Below, in pieces: positions 41,946-50,611 of a DNA stretch of 64,000 nt. A model generated the notes under the pieces. It did no database searches. It worked only from the letters and a program-made list of their open reading frames with translations, and was not told where the DNA came from. This DNA comes from Io17-Chloro-G2 sp963663135 (GTDB lineage Bacteria; Chloroflexota; Dehalococcoidia; Lucifugimonadales; UBA3495). Numbering within the stretch: the stretch's first letter is position 1; the number at the start of each line of letters is the position of its first letter. The translations under genes were made by a program, and so were the position numbers. The DNA is taken from contig CAXXRM010000005.1 in assembly GCA_963663135.2 (NCBI GenBank), forward strand, positions 682,001-746,000. The letters run 5' to 3'.

Positions 41946-43853
41946 ATGCCGTCAGAAGAACTCTCCACCGGCTCAATCTACCAGGTTCAAATTGAACGGG
42001 ATGTGTTTGTTCCCATGCGGGACGGGGCAGAGTTGGCCACGGACCTCCATCGGCCGGCGACTGACGGAACACCCCTGGATGGGCCTTTTCCGGTGCTGCT
42101 GCAGAGGACTCCTTACGACAAATCAGCCGAGGCCCGCGTCCAGGAAGCCGTTTTTTTTGCGGCTCGCGGATACGTCGTCGCGGTTCAGGACTGCCGGGGA
42201 ACTCACGCCTCACCGGGCAGCTTCACCAAGTACGTGAGCGACGGCGCCGACGGGTTTGACACGGTAGAGTGGTTGGCGCGGCAGCCGTGGTGCCTTGGCA
42301 AGGTGGGCACCTACGGGTTGTCTTATGCCGCCCACGTGCAGGCGGCGTTGGCCTGCCTGAACCCTCCCCACCTGGGCTGTATGTGGCTCGAATGCGGCGG
42401 TTTCTCCGATGCCTTCCTGTCCGGATGCCGCAATGGGGGAGCCTTCGAGCTGCGGCAGGCAACCTGGGCGTTTCGAGAGGCCTTGGAGTCCCTCAAGACC
42501 GCCGCCGGCCAGGCGTCCCCGTCCCAGGCGTCCACGCCGCAGGTGTCTCCGTCGAATCAAGCCCAGTTCGGTTTCCAGGCGATGGACCGCCAGGACATTT
42601 TCGCTTGGTTCAAGCGTATGCCGTGGAAGCGGGGCCACGGCCCTTTGCAGTGGGCGCCGGACTACGAGAGCTATCTGCTTGAATTGTGGGGCAACGAGGC
42701 CTACGGTGAGTATTGGCGGCAGGTGGGCCTTTCGGTCAGCGCGCACCTGGCCCAGTTTGCGGATGTTCCCCAGGTACATATGGGTGCCTGGTATGACCCT
42801 TACGCCCGCAGCACCACCGACAATTTTATTGAGCTTTCGAAGGGAGGCCGGCAGGCCCCATCATACTTGATTATGGGGCCCTGGACTCATGGCGGTCACG
42901 GGGTCACTTATGCCGGCGACGTCGACCTGGGAACCCAGTCAATCATCGAAGGCAACCTGGCCCGCGATTACCACCACTTGCGCCTGTCCTTCTTCGATCG
43001 GTGGCTCAAGAATTTGGAGACCGATTGGGACACCGGGTCTTCCGTCCGCATTTTCGTCATGGGCGGCGGAACGGGACGGCGCAATCCCCAGGGACGTCTG
43101 GACCACGGAGGCGCGTGGCGCGTGGAGCAAGAGTGGCCCTTGGCCCGGGCATTGCCAACAGCCCTCTACCTGCACCCGGGCGGCGTCCTGGCTGCGGACC
43201 CTCCTCAGTTGTCAACCGGCGACAACCCTCCGAGCCGCTACCGGTTCGACCCTGACAACCCGACGCCTACGATTGGAGGCAACATATCGTCGGGCCAGCC
43301 CATAATGTTCCCGGGGGGATTCCACCAGCAGGAGGTCCCCGGCTTCTATGGCTGCAGCGAGCCCTATCTGCCCCTGGCGGCGCGGCTCGACGTGCTGGTG
43401 TTCCAAACCGAGCCGCTGGCTCAAGGAACTGAAGTCACGGGGCCGATAGCCGTGAACCTTTGGGTGGAATCCACCGCGCCCGACACTGACTTCACCGCGA
43501 AGTTGGTGGATGTTTACCCACCCTCGTCGGACTACCCCGAAGGCTACGCATTGAATATCACCGATGGTATCCGCCGGGCCAAGTTCCGGGATTCTTGGGA
43601 AACTCCCTCGCTTCTTGAACCGGGCGGGGTCTATCCGCTGACCATTGAGCTTTTCCCAACCAGCAACCTGTTTGCTCCGGGGCACCGGATACGGCTGGAC
43701 CTATCTTCCAGCAACTTCCCCCGGTTCGACGTAAATGGCAACACCGGGGAAAACCCGGCATGGTCTACAGTGAAAGTAGTCGCCGAAAACAGCGTCTACC
43801 ATGACGCCGACCACCCCTCCCATGTCGTGCTGCCGCTCCTGCCTATGCCCTGA
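41946..43853 (+). CDS. CocE/NonD family hydrolase
   Basis: About 635 residues. An alpha/beta-hydrolase domain opens with RDVFVPMRDGAELATDL; the nucleophile Ser is in GTYGLSYAAHVQ, with Asp in MGAWYDPY and His in MGPWTHGGHG. A C-terminal jelly-roll domain typical of X-Pro dipeptidyl-peptidase/CocE proteins ends near SSSNFPRFDVNGN. Substrates are esters or amides; the specific one is unknown. An in-frame, three-copy 15-bp repeat (42510-42554) encodes a QASPS-type linker. The frame is open upstream to 41802, but the 19-bp repeat there argues for ATG 41946. Confidence 0.85.
   Translation: MPSEELSTGSIYQVQIERDVFVPMRDGAELATDLHRPATDGTPLDGPFPVLLQRTPYDKSAEARVQEAVFFAARGYVVAVQDCRGTHASPGSFTKYVSDGADGFDTVEWLARQPWCLGKVGTYGLSYAAHVQAALACLNPPHLGCMWLECGGFSDAFLSGCRNGGAFELRQATWAFREALESLKTAAGQASPSQASTPQVSPSNQAQFGFQAMDRQDIFAWFKRMPWKRGHGPLQWAPDYESYLLELWGNEAYGEYWRQVGLSVSAHLAQFADVPQVHMGAWYDPYARSTTDNFIELSKGGRQAPSYLIMGPWTHGGHGVTYAGDVDLGTQSIIEGNLARDYHHLRLSFFDRWLKNLETDWDTGSSVRIFVMGGGTGRRNPQGRLDHGGAWRVEQEWPLARALPTALYLHPGGVLAADPPQLSTGDNPPSRYRFDPDNPTPTIGGNISSGQPIMFPGGFHQQEVPGFYGCSEPYLPLAARLDVLVFQTEPLAQGTEVTGPIAVNLWVESTAPDTDFTAKLVDVYPPSSDYPEGYALNITDGIRRAKFRDSWETPSLLEPGGVYPLTIELFPTSNLFAPGHRIRLDLSSSNFPRFDVNGNTGENPAWSTVKVVAENSVYHDADHPSHVVLPLLPMP
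42510..42554 (+). repeat. Triple 15-bp tandem repeat inside the CocE-family gene
   Basis: Units 42510-42524, 42525-42539 and 42540-42554 encode QASPS, QASTP and QVSPS in frame, a flexible insert in the cap region of the hydrolase. Confidence 0.8.
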
Positions 43854-43911
43854 ATCTGGGCGGGTCCAGGACCGACACCGTACCCGCGGTAGGCATTGGT
43901 TTCGAGGGCTG

Positions 43912-45030
43912 TTAAACCTCTCCCGACTCCTCCGGTTGTGGCCGACTCCCTTGCTCCTCTTCCGGTAGATTCCACTGTTGGAAGAAGTACACCAGCATGT
44001 CTTTGCCCATCGCCACCAGGGGCGGGCCAAGGATGATTCCCCAGATCCCAAAGTAATGGCCGGAAATCACAACGATCAATATCACTGCGATGGGATGCAG
44101 CTTCAGGGCTTGCCCTTGGATCCGTGGGACTAGAACGGTGTTCTCCGCAAGTTGGATTATCACGTAAAGCAAGATCACCCAGGGCACCTTATCCGGTGCC
44201 GTAGCCAGGGTTACCAGGACTCCTACGGCTCCTCCGATCCAAGGGCCGATGATGGGCACCAGTTCGGTTAACGCGGCAACTATGCCCAGGAAAAACGCGA
44301 AGGGTACGCCCAACAGCAACAGCCCTACCCCAACTATAGTCCCGACTACCAATGCCAGAGTGAGTTGTCCCCGGAGGTACGCGCCCACTGTGCGGCTCAC
44401 AATGTCCAGTACGTCCTGCACGTACGGTTGCATTGCCGGGGGGAAAGGGGAACGCACTGCGGAATTAATCGATCCGGAGTCTTTTATCAAGTAATAAACC
44501 AACATCGGAAGGGTGGCAAAGCCTATGACCAGACTCAGGGAACCGGTAATACGGTTAAGCGTCTTTAGAGTTCCATGCCAAACCGCGTCAGCCAAAACGT
44601 TCCCAACATCGGCCAACGATTTCTCGATGTCATGTTTTAGTTCCTCTGGAATCCTGTCGGAATAGATAGCCGCCCAGTTTTCTAGGGTAACCCTGGCATC
44701 ACTGAAAAACCGCGGAAATTGTTCGATGAACAAACCGGCTTGGTGGATGGTTGGAGGAACGACCAATAATAGAACCCCGGCTACAGCTCCCGCGCCAACG
44801 ATGGATATGATTGCGATAGCGGTAATGCGACTCACCAGTGGATGCCCCCGGCTCCATGGCATGGCCCATTCCAATAAATGGATCACCGGCAAAAGCATGT
44901 AGGCGATGATTGCGCTGAGGCCAATTGCCAGAAGAAGGCTGCCCAATAGGTACAGTACAATCAGCGTAACGACCACTGTCGCTGCGGTTGCCAGCAACAT
45001 GATGCGCTTCTGCCGTATCGAAGGAGTCAC
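43912..45030 (-). CDS. AI-2E family transporter (PerM/YdiK-like)
   Basis: A 372-residue membrane protein with a paired N-terminal hydrophobic region (about 11-45), a periplasmic-like stretch, and at least six further helices. GVPFAFFLGIVAALTELVPIIGPWIGG (split over about 255-285) is the family signature. Bacterial members include AI-2 exporters, Na+/H+ antiporters and permeases of unknown cargo; the substrate here cannot be told. GTG start with aaggag near it on the opposite strand only, so translation initiation is weak. No operon partner. Confidence 0.88.
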   Translation of the reverse strand: MTPSIRQKRIMLLATAATVVVTLIVLYLLGSLLLAIGLSAIIAYMLLPVIHLLEWAMPWSRGHPLVSRITAIAIISIVGAGAVAGVLLLVVPPTIHQAGLFIEQFPRFFSDARVTLENWAAIYSDRIPEELKHDIEKSLADVGNVLADAVWHGTLKTLNRITGSLSLVIGFATLPMLVYYLIKDSGSINSAVRSPFPPAMQPYVQDVLDIVSRTVGAYLRGQLTLALVVGTIVGVGLLLLGVPFAFFLGIVAALTELVPIIGPWIGGAVGVLVTLATAPDKVPWVILLYVIIQLAENTVLVPRIQGQALKLHPIAVILIVVISGHYFGIWGIILGPPLVAMGKDMLVYFFQQWNLPEEEQGSRPQPEESGEV

Positions 45031-45501
45031 TTAAACCTGCACGGTCGGCACGCTAAGAATACAAAGCATTGATTTCGGAATCGCGCGCCACGGAATGGCA
45101 GCCGGTTGAATCGAGCAGGCAAATGCCGGCGCTGCCCCAACCGCTTGTTGAGGGTAATTCCAACCGTATTGCCGTCGCAACTCTCGCCGGCATCCGCTGC
45201 CGCGAGGTTTCGATGCCGTGCTACCTCGTTCCGGTGCAGATAACTGTTCAGATTCGAGGGAGATTGTCAGCATACGGTAATCCAGGGTTGCCGCCCAAGG
45301 GAGGCGAATCATGGCAGTGAGTCAATTCACGCGGTCCTATACCCTCGGTTTCTGTCTGCCCGAGGAGACTGAATGATTGTTTTGCAAAAGGTCGCCCCAA
45401 GCGTGAACAAGGGTAAGGACGCGTAGATGCTGTTGTCACGCAAATGACAACTCAGGTGCTCGGCGGGAGAGTCTTTGGCAGGACTTCTGGTGGAAAGCCG
45501 C
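45031..45501. other. Intergenic region, nothing recognised
   Basis: About 470 bp between the AI-2E gene start and the methyltransferase stop. No coding frame of note, no RNA gene and no dispersed-element copy seen. Confidence 0.4.
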
Positions 45502-46065
45502 TTAAGGGTTGCGCAGGGTTACTATGTACTGCTCGTCGTTGAGGTTCCGCGAGTCCCGGTACCTGAAACCTGCCTGCGTCGCCAGGTCCCGAAGCTGTGC
45601 CGGGTCCAACCGGCGCTCCATAGGCGGTCCTTCCCCTGTTTCCTTCCGGCGCCACTCCAGCACCGTGCACCATCCATGGGGTTGAAGCAAACTTCGCACC
45701 GCTCCCAAAAACCGCACCGGGTCAGGGCTTTGGTGGGCCACAAAGGCCAAAAATGCCCCGTCCAGGGAAGCGGGGTCCAGGGGAAACTCGAAGGCGTCAC
45801 ACTCCATGACCTCAACGTTGCCCATTCTGGACTCGGCGACCCGGCGGCGGCAGGCTGCCGCCATCTCTTGGTCCAAGTCCAGGGCGTACAGGCGCCCGCT
45901 AACCAGGAATTTGGCCAGGGGAATTGTGAAAAATCCCGGACCGCACCCAATGTCCGCCACCGTGTCGTGAACGTTGATGGGGCAAAAGCTCAAGACCACA
46001 AAGGGATCCGTCTTTTCGACGCGGCTCGGCGAGAGCAACTGCTTTATGTGTTCTTCAGTCGACAT
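45502..46065 (-). CDS. Class I SAM-dependent methyltransferase
   Basis: About 187 residues. SAM motif DIGCGPGFFTIPLA lies near residue 50, LYALDLDQEMAAACRRR is the acidic loop after strand 2, and VEVMECDAFEFPLD is motif III-like. The substrate is unknown; the sequence is of the ubiE/Methyltransf_11 type. ATG 46065 is chosen because upstream codons (to 46119) add no conserved sequence; no strong ribosome site is visible for either. Confidence 0.8.
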   Translation of the reverse strand: MSTEEHIKQLLSPSRVEKTDPFVVLSFCPINVHDTVADIGCGPGFFTIPLAKFLVSGRLYALDLDQEMAAACRRRVAESRMGNVEVMECDAFEFPLDPASLDGAFLAFVAHQSPDPVRFLGAVRSLLQPHGWCTVLEWRRKETGEGPPMERRLDPAQLRDLATQAGFRYRDSRNLNDEQYIVTLRNP

Positions 46066-46333
46066 CCGCACATCAATGGTTGCCGCGGCAATCTGCCCCG
46101 GAGATTGTCCGCAGCACAATTTACATCAAGGTCAAGCCAGGCGCAACGGCGCGGCGCGGGCAACTTCATTCGCCCTACGCCGCGATTGGTGTATCAGGGG
46201 GTTGTTTAGGGTCATTCCGGAGGACTACTGCGGAACTCAGACTGCTGCAGAACTCAGATGGGACCCATCTCCTGGTTGGAAGCGTCTCGATTGGGTCACG
46301 TAGCCCGGGGAATCGGAGACGGACGCAGTCTCG

Positions 46334-46362
46334 TTGACACCCTTAAGGGCCAGCGGTAAACT
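46334..46362 (+). promoter_or_regulatory. Promoter of glyA
   Basis: TTGACA (46334-46339), 17-bp spacer, TAAACT (46357-46362). It would give a 5' leader of about 100 nt before ATG 46471. Confidence 0.6.
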
Positions 46363-46392
46363 AGGCTCCCGGCCTCACTCGCTGCTTTTGCC

Positions 46393-46429
46393 GCGGTTAT
46401 TTTACCGCTCTATAGGCGGTCGCTAACCG
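46393..46429 (+). promoter_or_regulatory. Alternating hairpin segments in the glyA leader
   Basis: Four short segments are mutually complementary in series: gcggt (46393-46397), accgc (46404-46408), gcggt (46416-46420) and accg (46426-46429). Segment 2 can pair with 1 or 3, and segment 3 with 2 or 4, as in switchable leaders. Arms are only 4-5 bp and no known riboswitch class is recognised. Confidence 0.35.
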
Positions 46430-46470
46430 TCAGGGGCTTGGCAGGGCCTGAAATTAAGAAGGGGGACGCT

Positions 46471-47715
46471 ATGTCCCGGGTAGCTGACCAAGACCCAGAA
46501 GTTGCCAAAGCGCTGGCCGGTGAAGACCGGCGCCAGCGCGAAAGTATAGTCCTCATCGCGTCGGAGAATTACGCTAGCCAAGCCGTGTTGGAAGCCCAGT
46601 CCGGCGTTATGAATAACAAGTACGCCGAAGGATACCCCGGTAGGCGTTATTATGGTGGGTGCCAGTACGTGGACGTGGTGGAAGACCTTGCTATCCAACG
46701 AGCCAAGGAGCTTTTCGACGCCGAGCACGTCAACGTTCAACCCCATAGCGGAGCCCAGGCCAACATGGCGGCGTATTTTGCGTTGCTGGAGCCCGGGGAC
46801 ACCATTATGGGGATGCGTCTGGACCACGGAGGCCATCTCACCCATGGCGCCAGCGTCAATTTTTCCGGAAAACTCTACGATTTCGTGCCCTACGGCGTTG
46901 ACCGGGATTCCGAGGCCATCGACTACGATGAAGTTGAACGGTTGGCCCTGGAACACCGTCCCAAGGTAATAGTGGCCGGGTGTAGCTCCTATTCCCGCAT
47001 CTTGGACTTCCCCCGGTTCCGGGCAATTGCCGATCAGGTGGACGCCACCCTGATGGTTGATATGGCCCATATTTCCGGGCTGGTGGCCGGCGGCGTCCAC
47101 CCTTCACCGCTGCCATACGCCCACGTGGTGACATCCACAACCCAAAAGAGCCTGCGGGGTCCCAGGGGCGGCCTTATTCTGTGCCAGCAAGACCTGGCCC
47201 GGAAAACGGATTTTGGCGTCTTCCCTTTCACCCAGGGAGGACCATTCATGCACGTCATCGCCGCCAAAGCAGTATGCTTTGGTGAGGCCCTGCGGCCGGA
47301 ATTTGCCCGGTACGCTTCTCAGGTGGTCGACAACTGCCAAACATTGGCCCAGGAGTTGTCGGAGGCAGGCTTCCGGCTCGTCTCCGGCGGCACAGAGAAC
47401 CACCTGGTCCTGGTGGATTTGACGCCGCTGGATATCACCGGGCAGCAGGCGGAATCGGCGCTGGAAAGCGTGGGCATAATAGCCAACAAAAACGTCATCC
47501 CCTACGACACCCAACCACCCCGGGTTACCAGCGGGCTGAGGCTGGGCACACCGGCAATCACCAGCCGGGGTTTTGACGAAGCCGCGGTCAAGCGCGTCGC
47601 CCAATTGATTGTCAGGACCCTGGCGAACATGGAGGACCAGGATGCCTTACGCGCGGTGACCGGTGAAGTCAGGGAGTTTGCTTCGAGCTATCCGGTGCCG
47701 GGAATCGACCTTTAG
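46471..47715 (+). CDS. glyA: Serine hydroxymethyltransferase
   Basis: A 414-residue PLP enzyme converting serine and tetrahydrofolate to glycine and methylene-THF. Motifs include IASENYAS, NKYAEGYPGRRYYGG, VDMAHISGLVAGG and the PLP-lysine region TSTTQKSLRGPRGG (about residue 222). ATG 46471 has aaggggg a few bases upstream; a TTG at 46438 opens the frame but lacks a site. Starts the long plus-strand housekeeping run and supplies one-carbon units alongside folE and hom/thrC downstream. Confidence 0.96.
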   Translation: MSRVADQDPEVAKALAGEDRRQRESIVLIASENYASQAVLEAQSGVMNNKYAEGYPGRRYYGGCQYVDVVEDLAIQRAKELFDAEHVNVQPHSGAQANMAAYFALLEPGDTIMGMRLDHGGHLTHGASVNFSGKLYDFVPYGVDRDSEAIDYDEVERLALEHRPKVIVAGCSSYSRILDFPRFRAIADQVDATLMVDMAHISGLVAGGVHPSPLPYAHVVTSTTQKSLRGPRGGLILCQQDLARKTDFGVFPFTQGGPFMHVIAAKAVCFGEALRPEFARYASQVVDNCQTLAQELSEAGFRLVSGGTENHLVLVDLTPLDITGQQAESALESVGIIANKNVIPYDTQPPRVTSGLRLGTPAITSRGFDEAAVKRVAQLIVRTLANMEDQDALRAVTGEVREFASSYPVPGIDL

Positions 47716-47744
47716 TTGAGAGGCAACACCCTCGATGCTATAAT
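47716..47744 (+). promoter_or_regulatory. Promoter of the rpsF-ssb-rpsR operon
   Basis: TTGAGA (47716-47721), 17-bp spacer, perfect TATAAT (47739-47744). It begins directly after the glyA stop codon and gives a leader of about 30 nt. Confidence 0.8.
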
Positions 47745-47781
47745 CTTCCCAATCGCTTATTAGGAAAAAGAGGATCAACCT

Positions 47782-48480
47782 TTGCGCCATTATGAGCTCG
47801 TAGTTGTACTAAGCCCAATGTTGAACCAGGACCAAGCAGCGGACACCTGGTCCCGTATCAAAGGATTCATCAATAATCGGGAAGCAGAAATTACTCACGA
47901 GGAGAACTGGGGAACCCGCCGGTTAGCCTATGCAATTCGAAAGGGCCCCTATCGCTTTCAAGAAGGCAATTATCACCTCACTCGCTTCAGTGCTGAAACC
48001 CCGTTCAATCGGGAACTAGAGACCTTCCTGCGCTTGGACGAGCAGGTGCTGCGGTCGATGGTGGTAGCAACTGAAGCGCCAAAACCGGTGGTTGAGCCTC
48101 CCCCGGCCCCGGTCGTGGTTGAAGAAGCGGTGAGCGAAGCCCCGGCAGAGACTGAAATCTCCGGTGAAACCGAGGCCTCCGATGTGAGCGGAGCATCTGA
48201 AGACGGCGGCGCTCCCGGCGAAACCGAGGCTCCGGTAGCAAGCGCGGAAGAACCGGTTGTTGAAGCAGCCCAGGAAGCTCCGGAGGAAACAGAAGCAGCC
48301 CGGGAAGCTCCGGTGGAAACAGTTGAAGCTCCTGAGGCAGCAGTTGAGGGTCCGGCGGCTGAAAACCAGGGACCGGTTTTGGAAGATGTGGCCGAAGGGG
48401 CTGCTCCCGAGGCAGAAGCTTCAGGAGCCCAGGAGGGCGACCAACTGGAAACCGCGGCCCCGGAAGAATCGCCGAGGTGA
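47782..48480 (+). CDS. rpsF: 30S ribosomal protein S6 with long acidic C-terminal tail
   Basis: A 232-residue protein. Residues 1-96 are a normal S6 (MRHYELVVVLSP, RRLAYAIRKGPYRFQEGNY). The remaining ~136 residues are a Glu/Ala/Pro/Val-rich tail with 33 Glu and 4 Asp against 3 basic residues, partly built from a 30-bp tandem repeat (48262-48291 and 48292-48321). S6 binds S18 in the 30S platform, and S18, two genes on, has an Arg-rich extension. TTG start with agagg 8 bp upstream. Confidence 0.93.
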   Translation: MRHYELVVVLSPMLNQDQAADTWSRIKGFINNREAEITHEENWGTRRLAYAIRKGPYRFQEGNYHLTRFSAETPFNRELETFLRLDEQVLRSMVVATEAPKPVVEPPPAPVVVEEAVSEAPAETEISGETEASDVSGASEDGGAPGETEAPVASAEEPVVEAAQEAPEETEAAREAPVETVEAPEAAVEGPAAENQGPVLEDVAEGAAPEAEASGAQEGDQLETAAPEESPR

Positions 48481-48489
48481 GGTGGACGG

Positions 48490-48918
48490 GTGAATAAGAT
48501 TATCGTTATCGGGAATTTGGGACGGGACCCCGAAATGCGGTATACGGCCAGTGGTCAGAGCGTAACCTCGTTCTCGGTGGCTTCCAACCGGAAGTACACC
48601 ACGGCGGCGGGGGAAAGTCGAGAGGAGACCGAGTGGTTCAACGTTAGCGCTTGGGGCAAGCTCGGCGAGACCTGCAACCAGTTCTTGACCAAAGGGCAAC
48701 AGGTTTACGTAGAGGGCCGGTTGAGCAGCCGTACCTACCAGGCCCGCGACGGACAGACCCGGTTTTCCAACGATATCACCCTTACCGATGTCCAGTTTCT
48801 CAACCGGCCCCAGGCCATGGGCTCGGAAGACGACGGTGGCTATGGGTACGTGGGAGAGGCGGCCGGCTCCGGCGATTTCAGTTCCGGCATGGATGACGCT
48901 GACGACTTGCCGTTCTAA
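48490..48918 (+). CDS. ssb: Single-stranded DNA-binding protein
   Basis: A 142-residue SSB: N-terminal OB-fold (NKIIVIGNLGRDPEMRYT, WFNVSAWGKLGE, GQQVYVEGRLSS), a short Gly-rich linker, and the acidic tip DDADDLPF that recruits partner proteins. Located between rpsF and rpsR as in many bacteria. GTG start 9 bp after the rpsF stop, with gaggtgg overlapping the end of rpsF. Confidence 0.96.
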   Translation: MNKIIVIGNLGRDPEMRYTASGQSVTSFSVASNRKYTTAAGESREETEWFNVSAWGKLGETCNQFLTKGQQVYVEGRLSSRTYQARDGQTRFSNDITLTDVQFLNRPQAMGSEDDGGYGYVGEAAGSGDFSSGMDDADDLPF

Positions 48919-48985
48919 GGTTCGGCATGATTCTCAGGCTCAATGTTAACCCAGGCAGATTAATGCCCAAAGGATATCCACAACT

Positions 48986-49330
48986 ATGACAACTCCAGCA
49001 CCCGGCAATCGTCCACCTGGAGGATCCCGCCCACCTGGAAGAGGCGGACCAGGCGGTGGAGGACGCCCCGGAGGTCGCGGCCGGGGACGATACCCTCCGC
49101 GTCGTAGGGTATGCAGCTTCTGTGTCGAGCACATCAAGGATATCGATTACAAAGACGTCGAAAGGATCAGACGCTTTGTTTCCGATAGGGCCAAGATAGA
49201 ACCCCGGCGCCGTACCGGCGTGTGCGCCAAGCATCAAAGGGCGCTGCGGCTCGCTATCCAAAGGGCCCGGCACCTGGCGTTGCTCCCCTTCGTGCCCTAC
49301 CAAGCCAGTGCGGCGGCGCTGCGCCGATAG
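48986..49330 (+). CDS. rpsR: 30S ribosomal protein S18 with basic N-terminal extension
   Basis: A 114-residue S18, longer than the usual 70-80. The first ~41 residues are Gly/Arg/Pro-rich with ten Arg and no acidic residues. The core has the zinc ligands C43-x2-C46 and C80-x2-H83 (zinc-binding form), then RALRLAIQRARHLALLPF. It forms a heterodimer with S6 on the ribosome. The extension sits on the side opposite in charge to the S6 tail. Confidence 0.93.
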   Translation: MTTPAPGNRPPGGSRPPGRGGPGGGGRPGGRGRGRYPPRRRVCSFCVEHIKDIDYKDVERIRRFVSDRAKIEPRRRTGVCAKHQRALRLAIQRARHLALLPFVPYQASAAALRR

Positions 49331-49443
49331 CCTGGATTAGCCGGGAACAACCAGCGCGGCTCCCCGCGCCTCCTGAGTCCCCACAGAGCAATGCGTTTTG
49401 GGGGCTTGGGACTTAACGGCATCAAGATACCCGAGGTTGGGTT

Positions 49444-50589
49444 ATGGCATTCCCCTGGACCCGCCGCGACGAACCGGAGCAAATCTCGCCCTCGGAACGC
49501 CGCCGGCGCTCCCGCTCCCGCCGGAACCGTCAGGCAGTAGTAACCAGAGAACCCTCACGGTCGGACCGAGAAAGATTGCACCAGCGTTTGGTCTGGACGG
49601 TTGGGGCTGTTTTGCTTTTGGTCGTTGCCGGGGTTGTGGCCTTCGGGTTTTACGACAAGTTCCTCAAGCCTCCACGGGTATGGGCCGGCAGCGTCAGGAA
49701 CGTGGAGTTCACAATGGGGGACCTGGTCCAACGGATCAGAGTGCTGCAGGGGATCACCGGCGAGGTCGACCTGAGCATCATCCCATTCCAGTACCTGGAT
49801 GACATGGTCAACGCAGAGGTGTTGCGGCAGGCCTCTCCAGGACTCGGCCTATCCGTAACCGATGAAGAGATAGACGAGGCCATAAGGTCCCAGTTCATGC
49901 CCCAAGCGGCTGAGGGAGAAGACACGGATCCGGGCCAACTGGATGAGGAGTTCCGCCAGACCTTTAGCGAGTTCCTGACTCGTACGGGCCTGTCTGAGGA
50001 CGATCTCCGAGGAATCATGCGGGAACAGATAACCCAATTACGCTTGCGCCAGATCCTGGGGGAAACTATCGAAGCCGAGCAGGAACAGGTGGAGGTGGAA
50101 TGGATCCGCATGGAAACCCGGGGAGAGGTGGAACCGGACGAAGTGCTGGAGCGTTTGGAAATCGAGGAATTCGGGGTCGTCGCTGCGGAAGTGGGAGTTC
50201 CCCGTGGATTCGCCAACAGCAATGGCTACGTGGGGTGGGTGCCCCGGGGCGCCTTTCCCGAGTTGGATGATTTCCTTTTTGGCAATGAGGAGAGGGAAAT
50301 AGCTGGGGAGAAACTCACTCCCCCGGAGCCGGATAGTACTCTCGGCCCGATTTTCACGAGCACCGGATTTTACATTGTTCACGTGATTTCAGCACCGGAA
50401 GTCCGGGACCTTTCGAACCTGATGCGGGCCAAGCTCAATAATGAATTGTTGGCCATGTGGTATGCCGACCAAACGAGACGAGGCGCCCAAGAGGGTTGGC
50501 GGCTTGTGAACCTCAATAGCGACCTTTACGCGTGGGTAGCGGAGCAGGTGAACATCAGCACACCCCGGGACCGGTTTCCCGAACGTTAA
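49444..50589 (+). CDS. Membrane-anchored parvulin-type peptidyl-prolyl isomerase (SurA/PrsA-like)
   Basis: A 381-residue protein. A basic N-terminus (RRRRSRSRRNR) is followed by a single membrane segment (about 42-66), giving type II topology with the body outside. A SurA-N-like helical region (about 100-210) and a parvulin-like domain (about 215-325; NSNGYVGWVPRGAFPELDDFLF, then IFTSTGFYIVHVI) follow. Likely a chaperone/isomerase for exported proteins. gagg 7 bp before the ATG. Lies between rpsR and hom in the same direction. Confidence 0.85.
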   Translation: MAFPWTRRDEPEQISPSERRRRSRSRRNRQAVVTREPSRSDRERLHQRLVWTVGAVLLLVVAGVVAFGFYDKFLKPPRVWAGSVRNVEFTMGDLVQRIRVLQGITGEVDLSIIPFQYLDDMVNAEVLRQASPGLGLSVTDEEIDEAIRSQFMPQAAEGEDTDPGQLDEEFRQTFSEFLTRTGLSEDDLRGIMREQITQLRLRQILGETIEAEQEQVEVEWIRMETRGEVEPDEVLERLEIEEFGVVAAEVGVPRGFANSNGYVGWVPRGAFPELDDFLFGNEEREIAGEKLTPPEPDSTLGPIFTSTGFYIVHVISAPEVRDLSNLMRAKLNNELLAMWYADQTRRGAQEGWRLVNLNSDLYAWVAEQVNISTPRDRFPER

Positions 50590-50611
50590 ATTACTGCCGG
50601 ATTTAGCCTAG

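Larger units (their letters stand above)
46066..46470. other. Upstream region of glyA
   Basis: No gene. It contains a direct repeat of actgc-gaactcag (46227-46258), the glyA promoter (46334-46362) and the alternating hairpins (46393-46429). Confidence 0.5.

Noticed and set aside
46120..46470. Glycine riboswitch upstream of glyA
   Set aside because: The leader is short and lacks the tandem aptamer features; only the simple alternating hairpins were kept.
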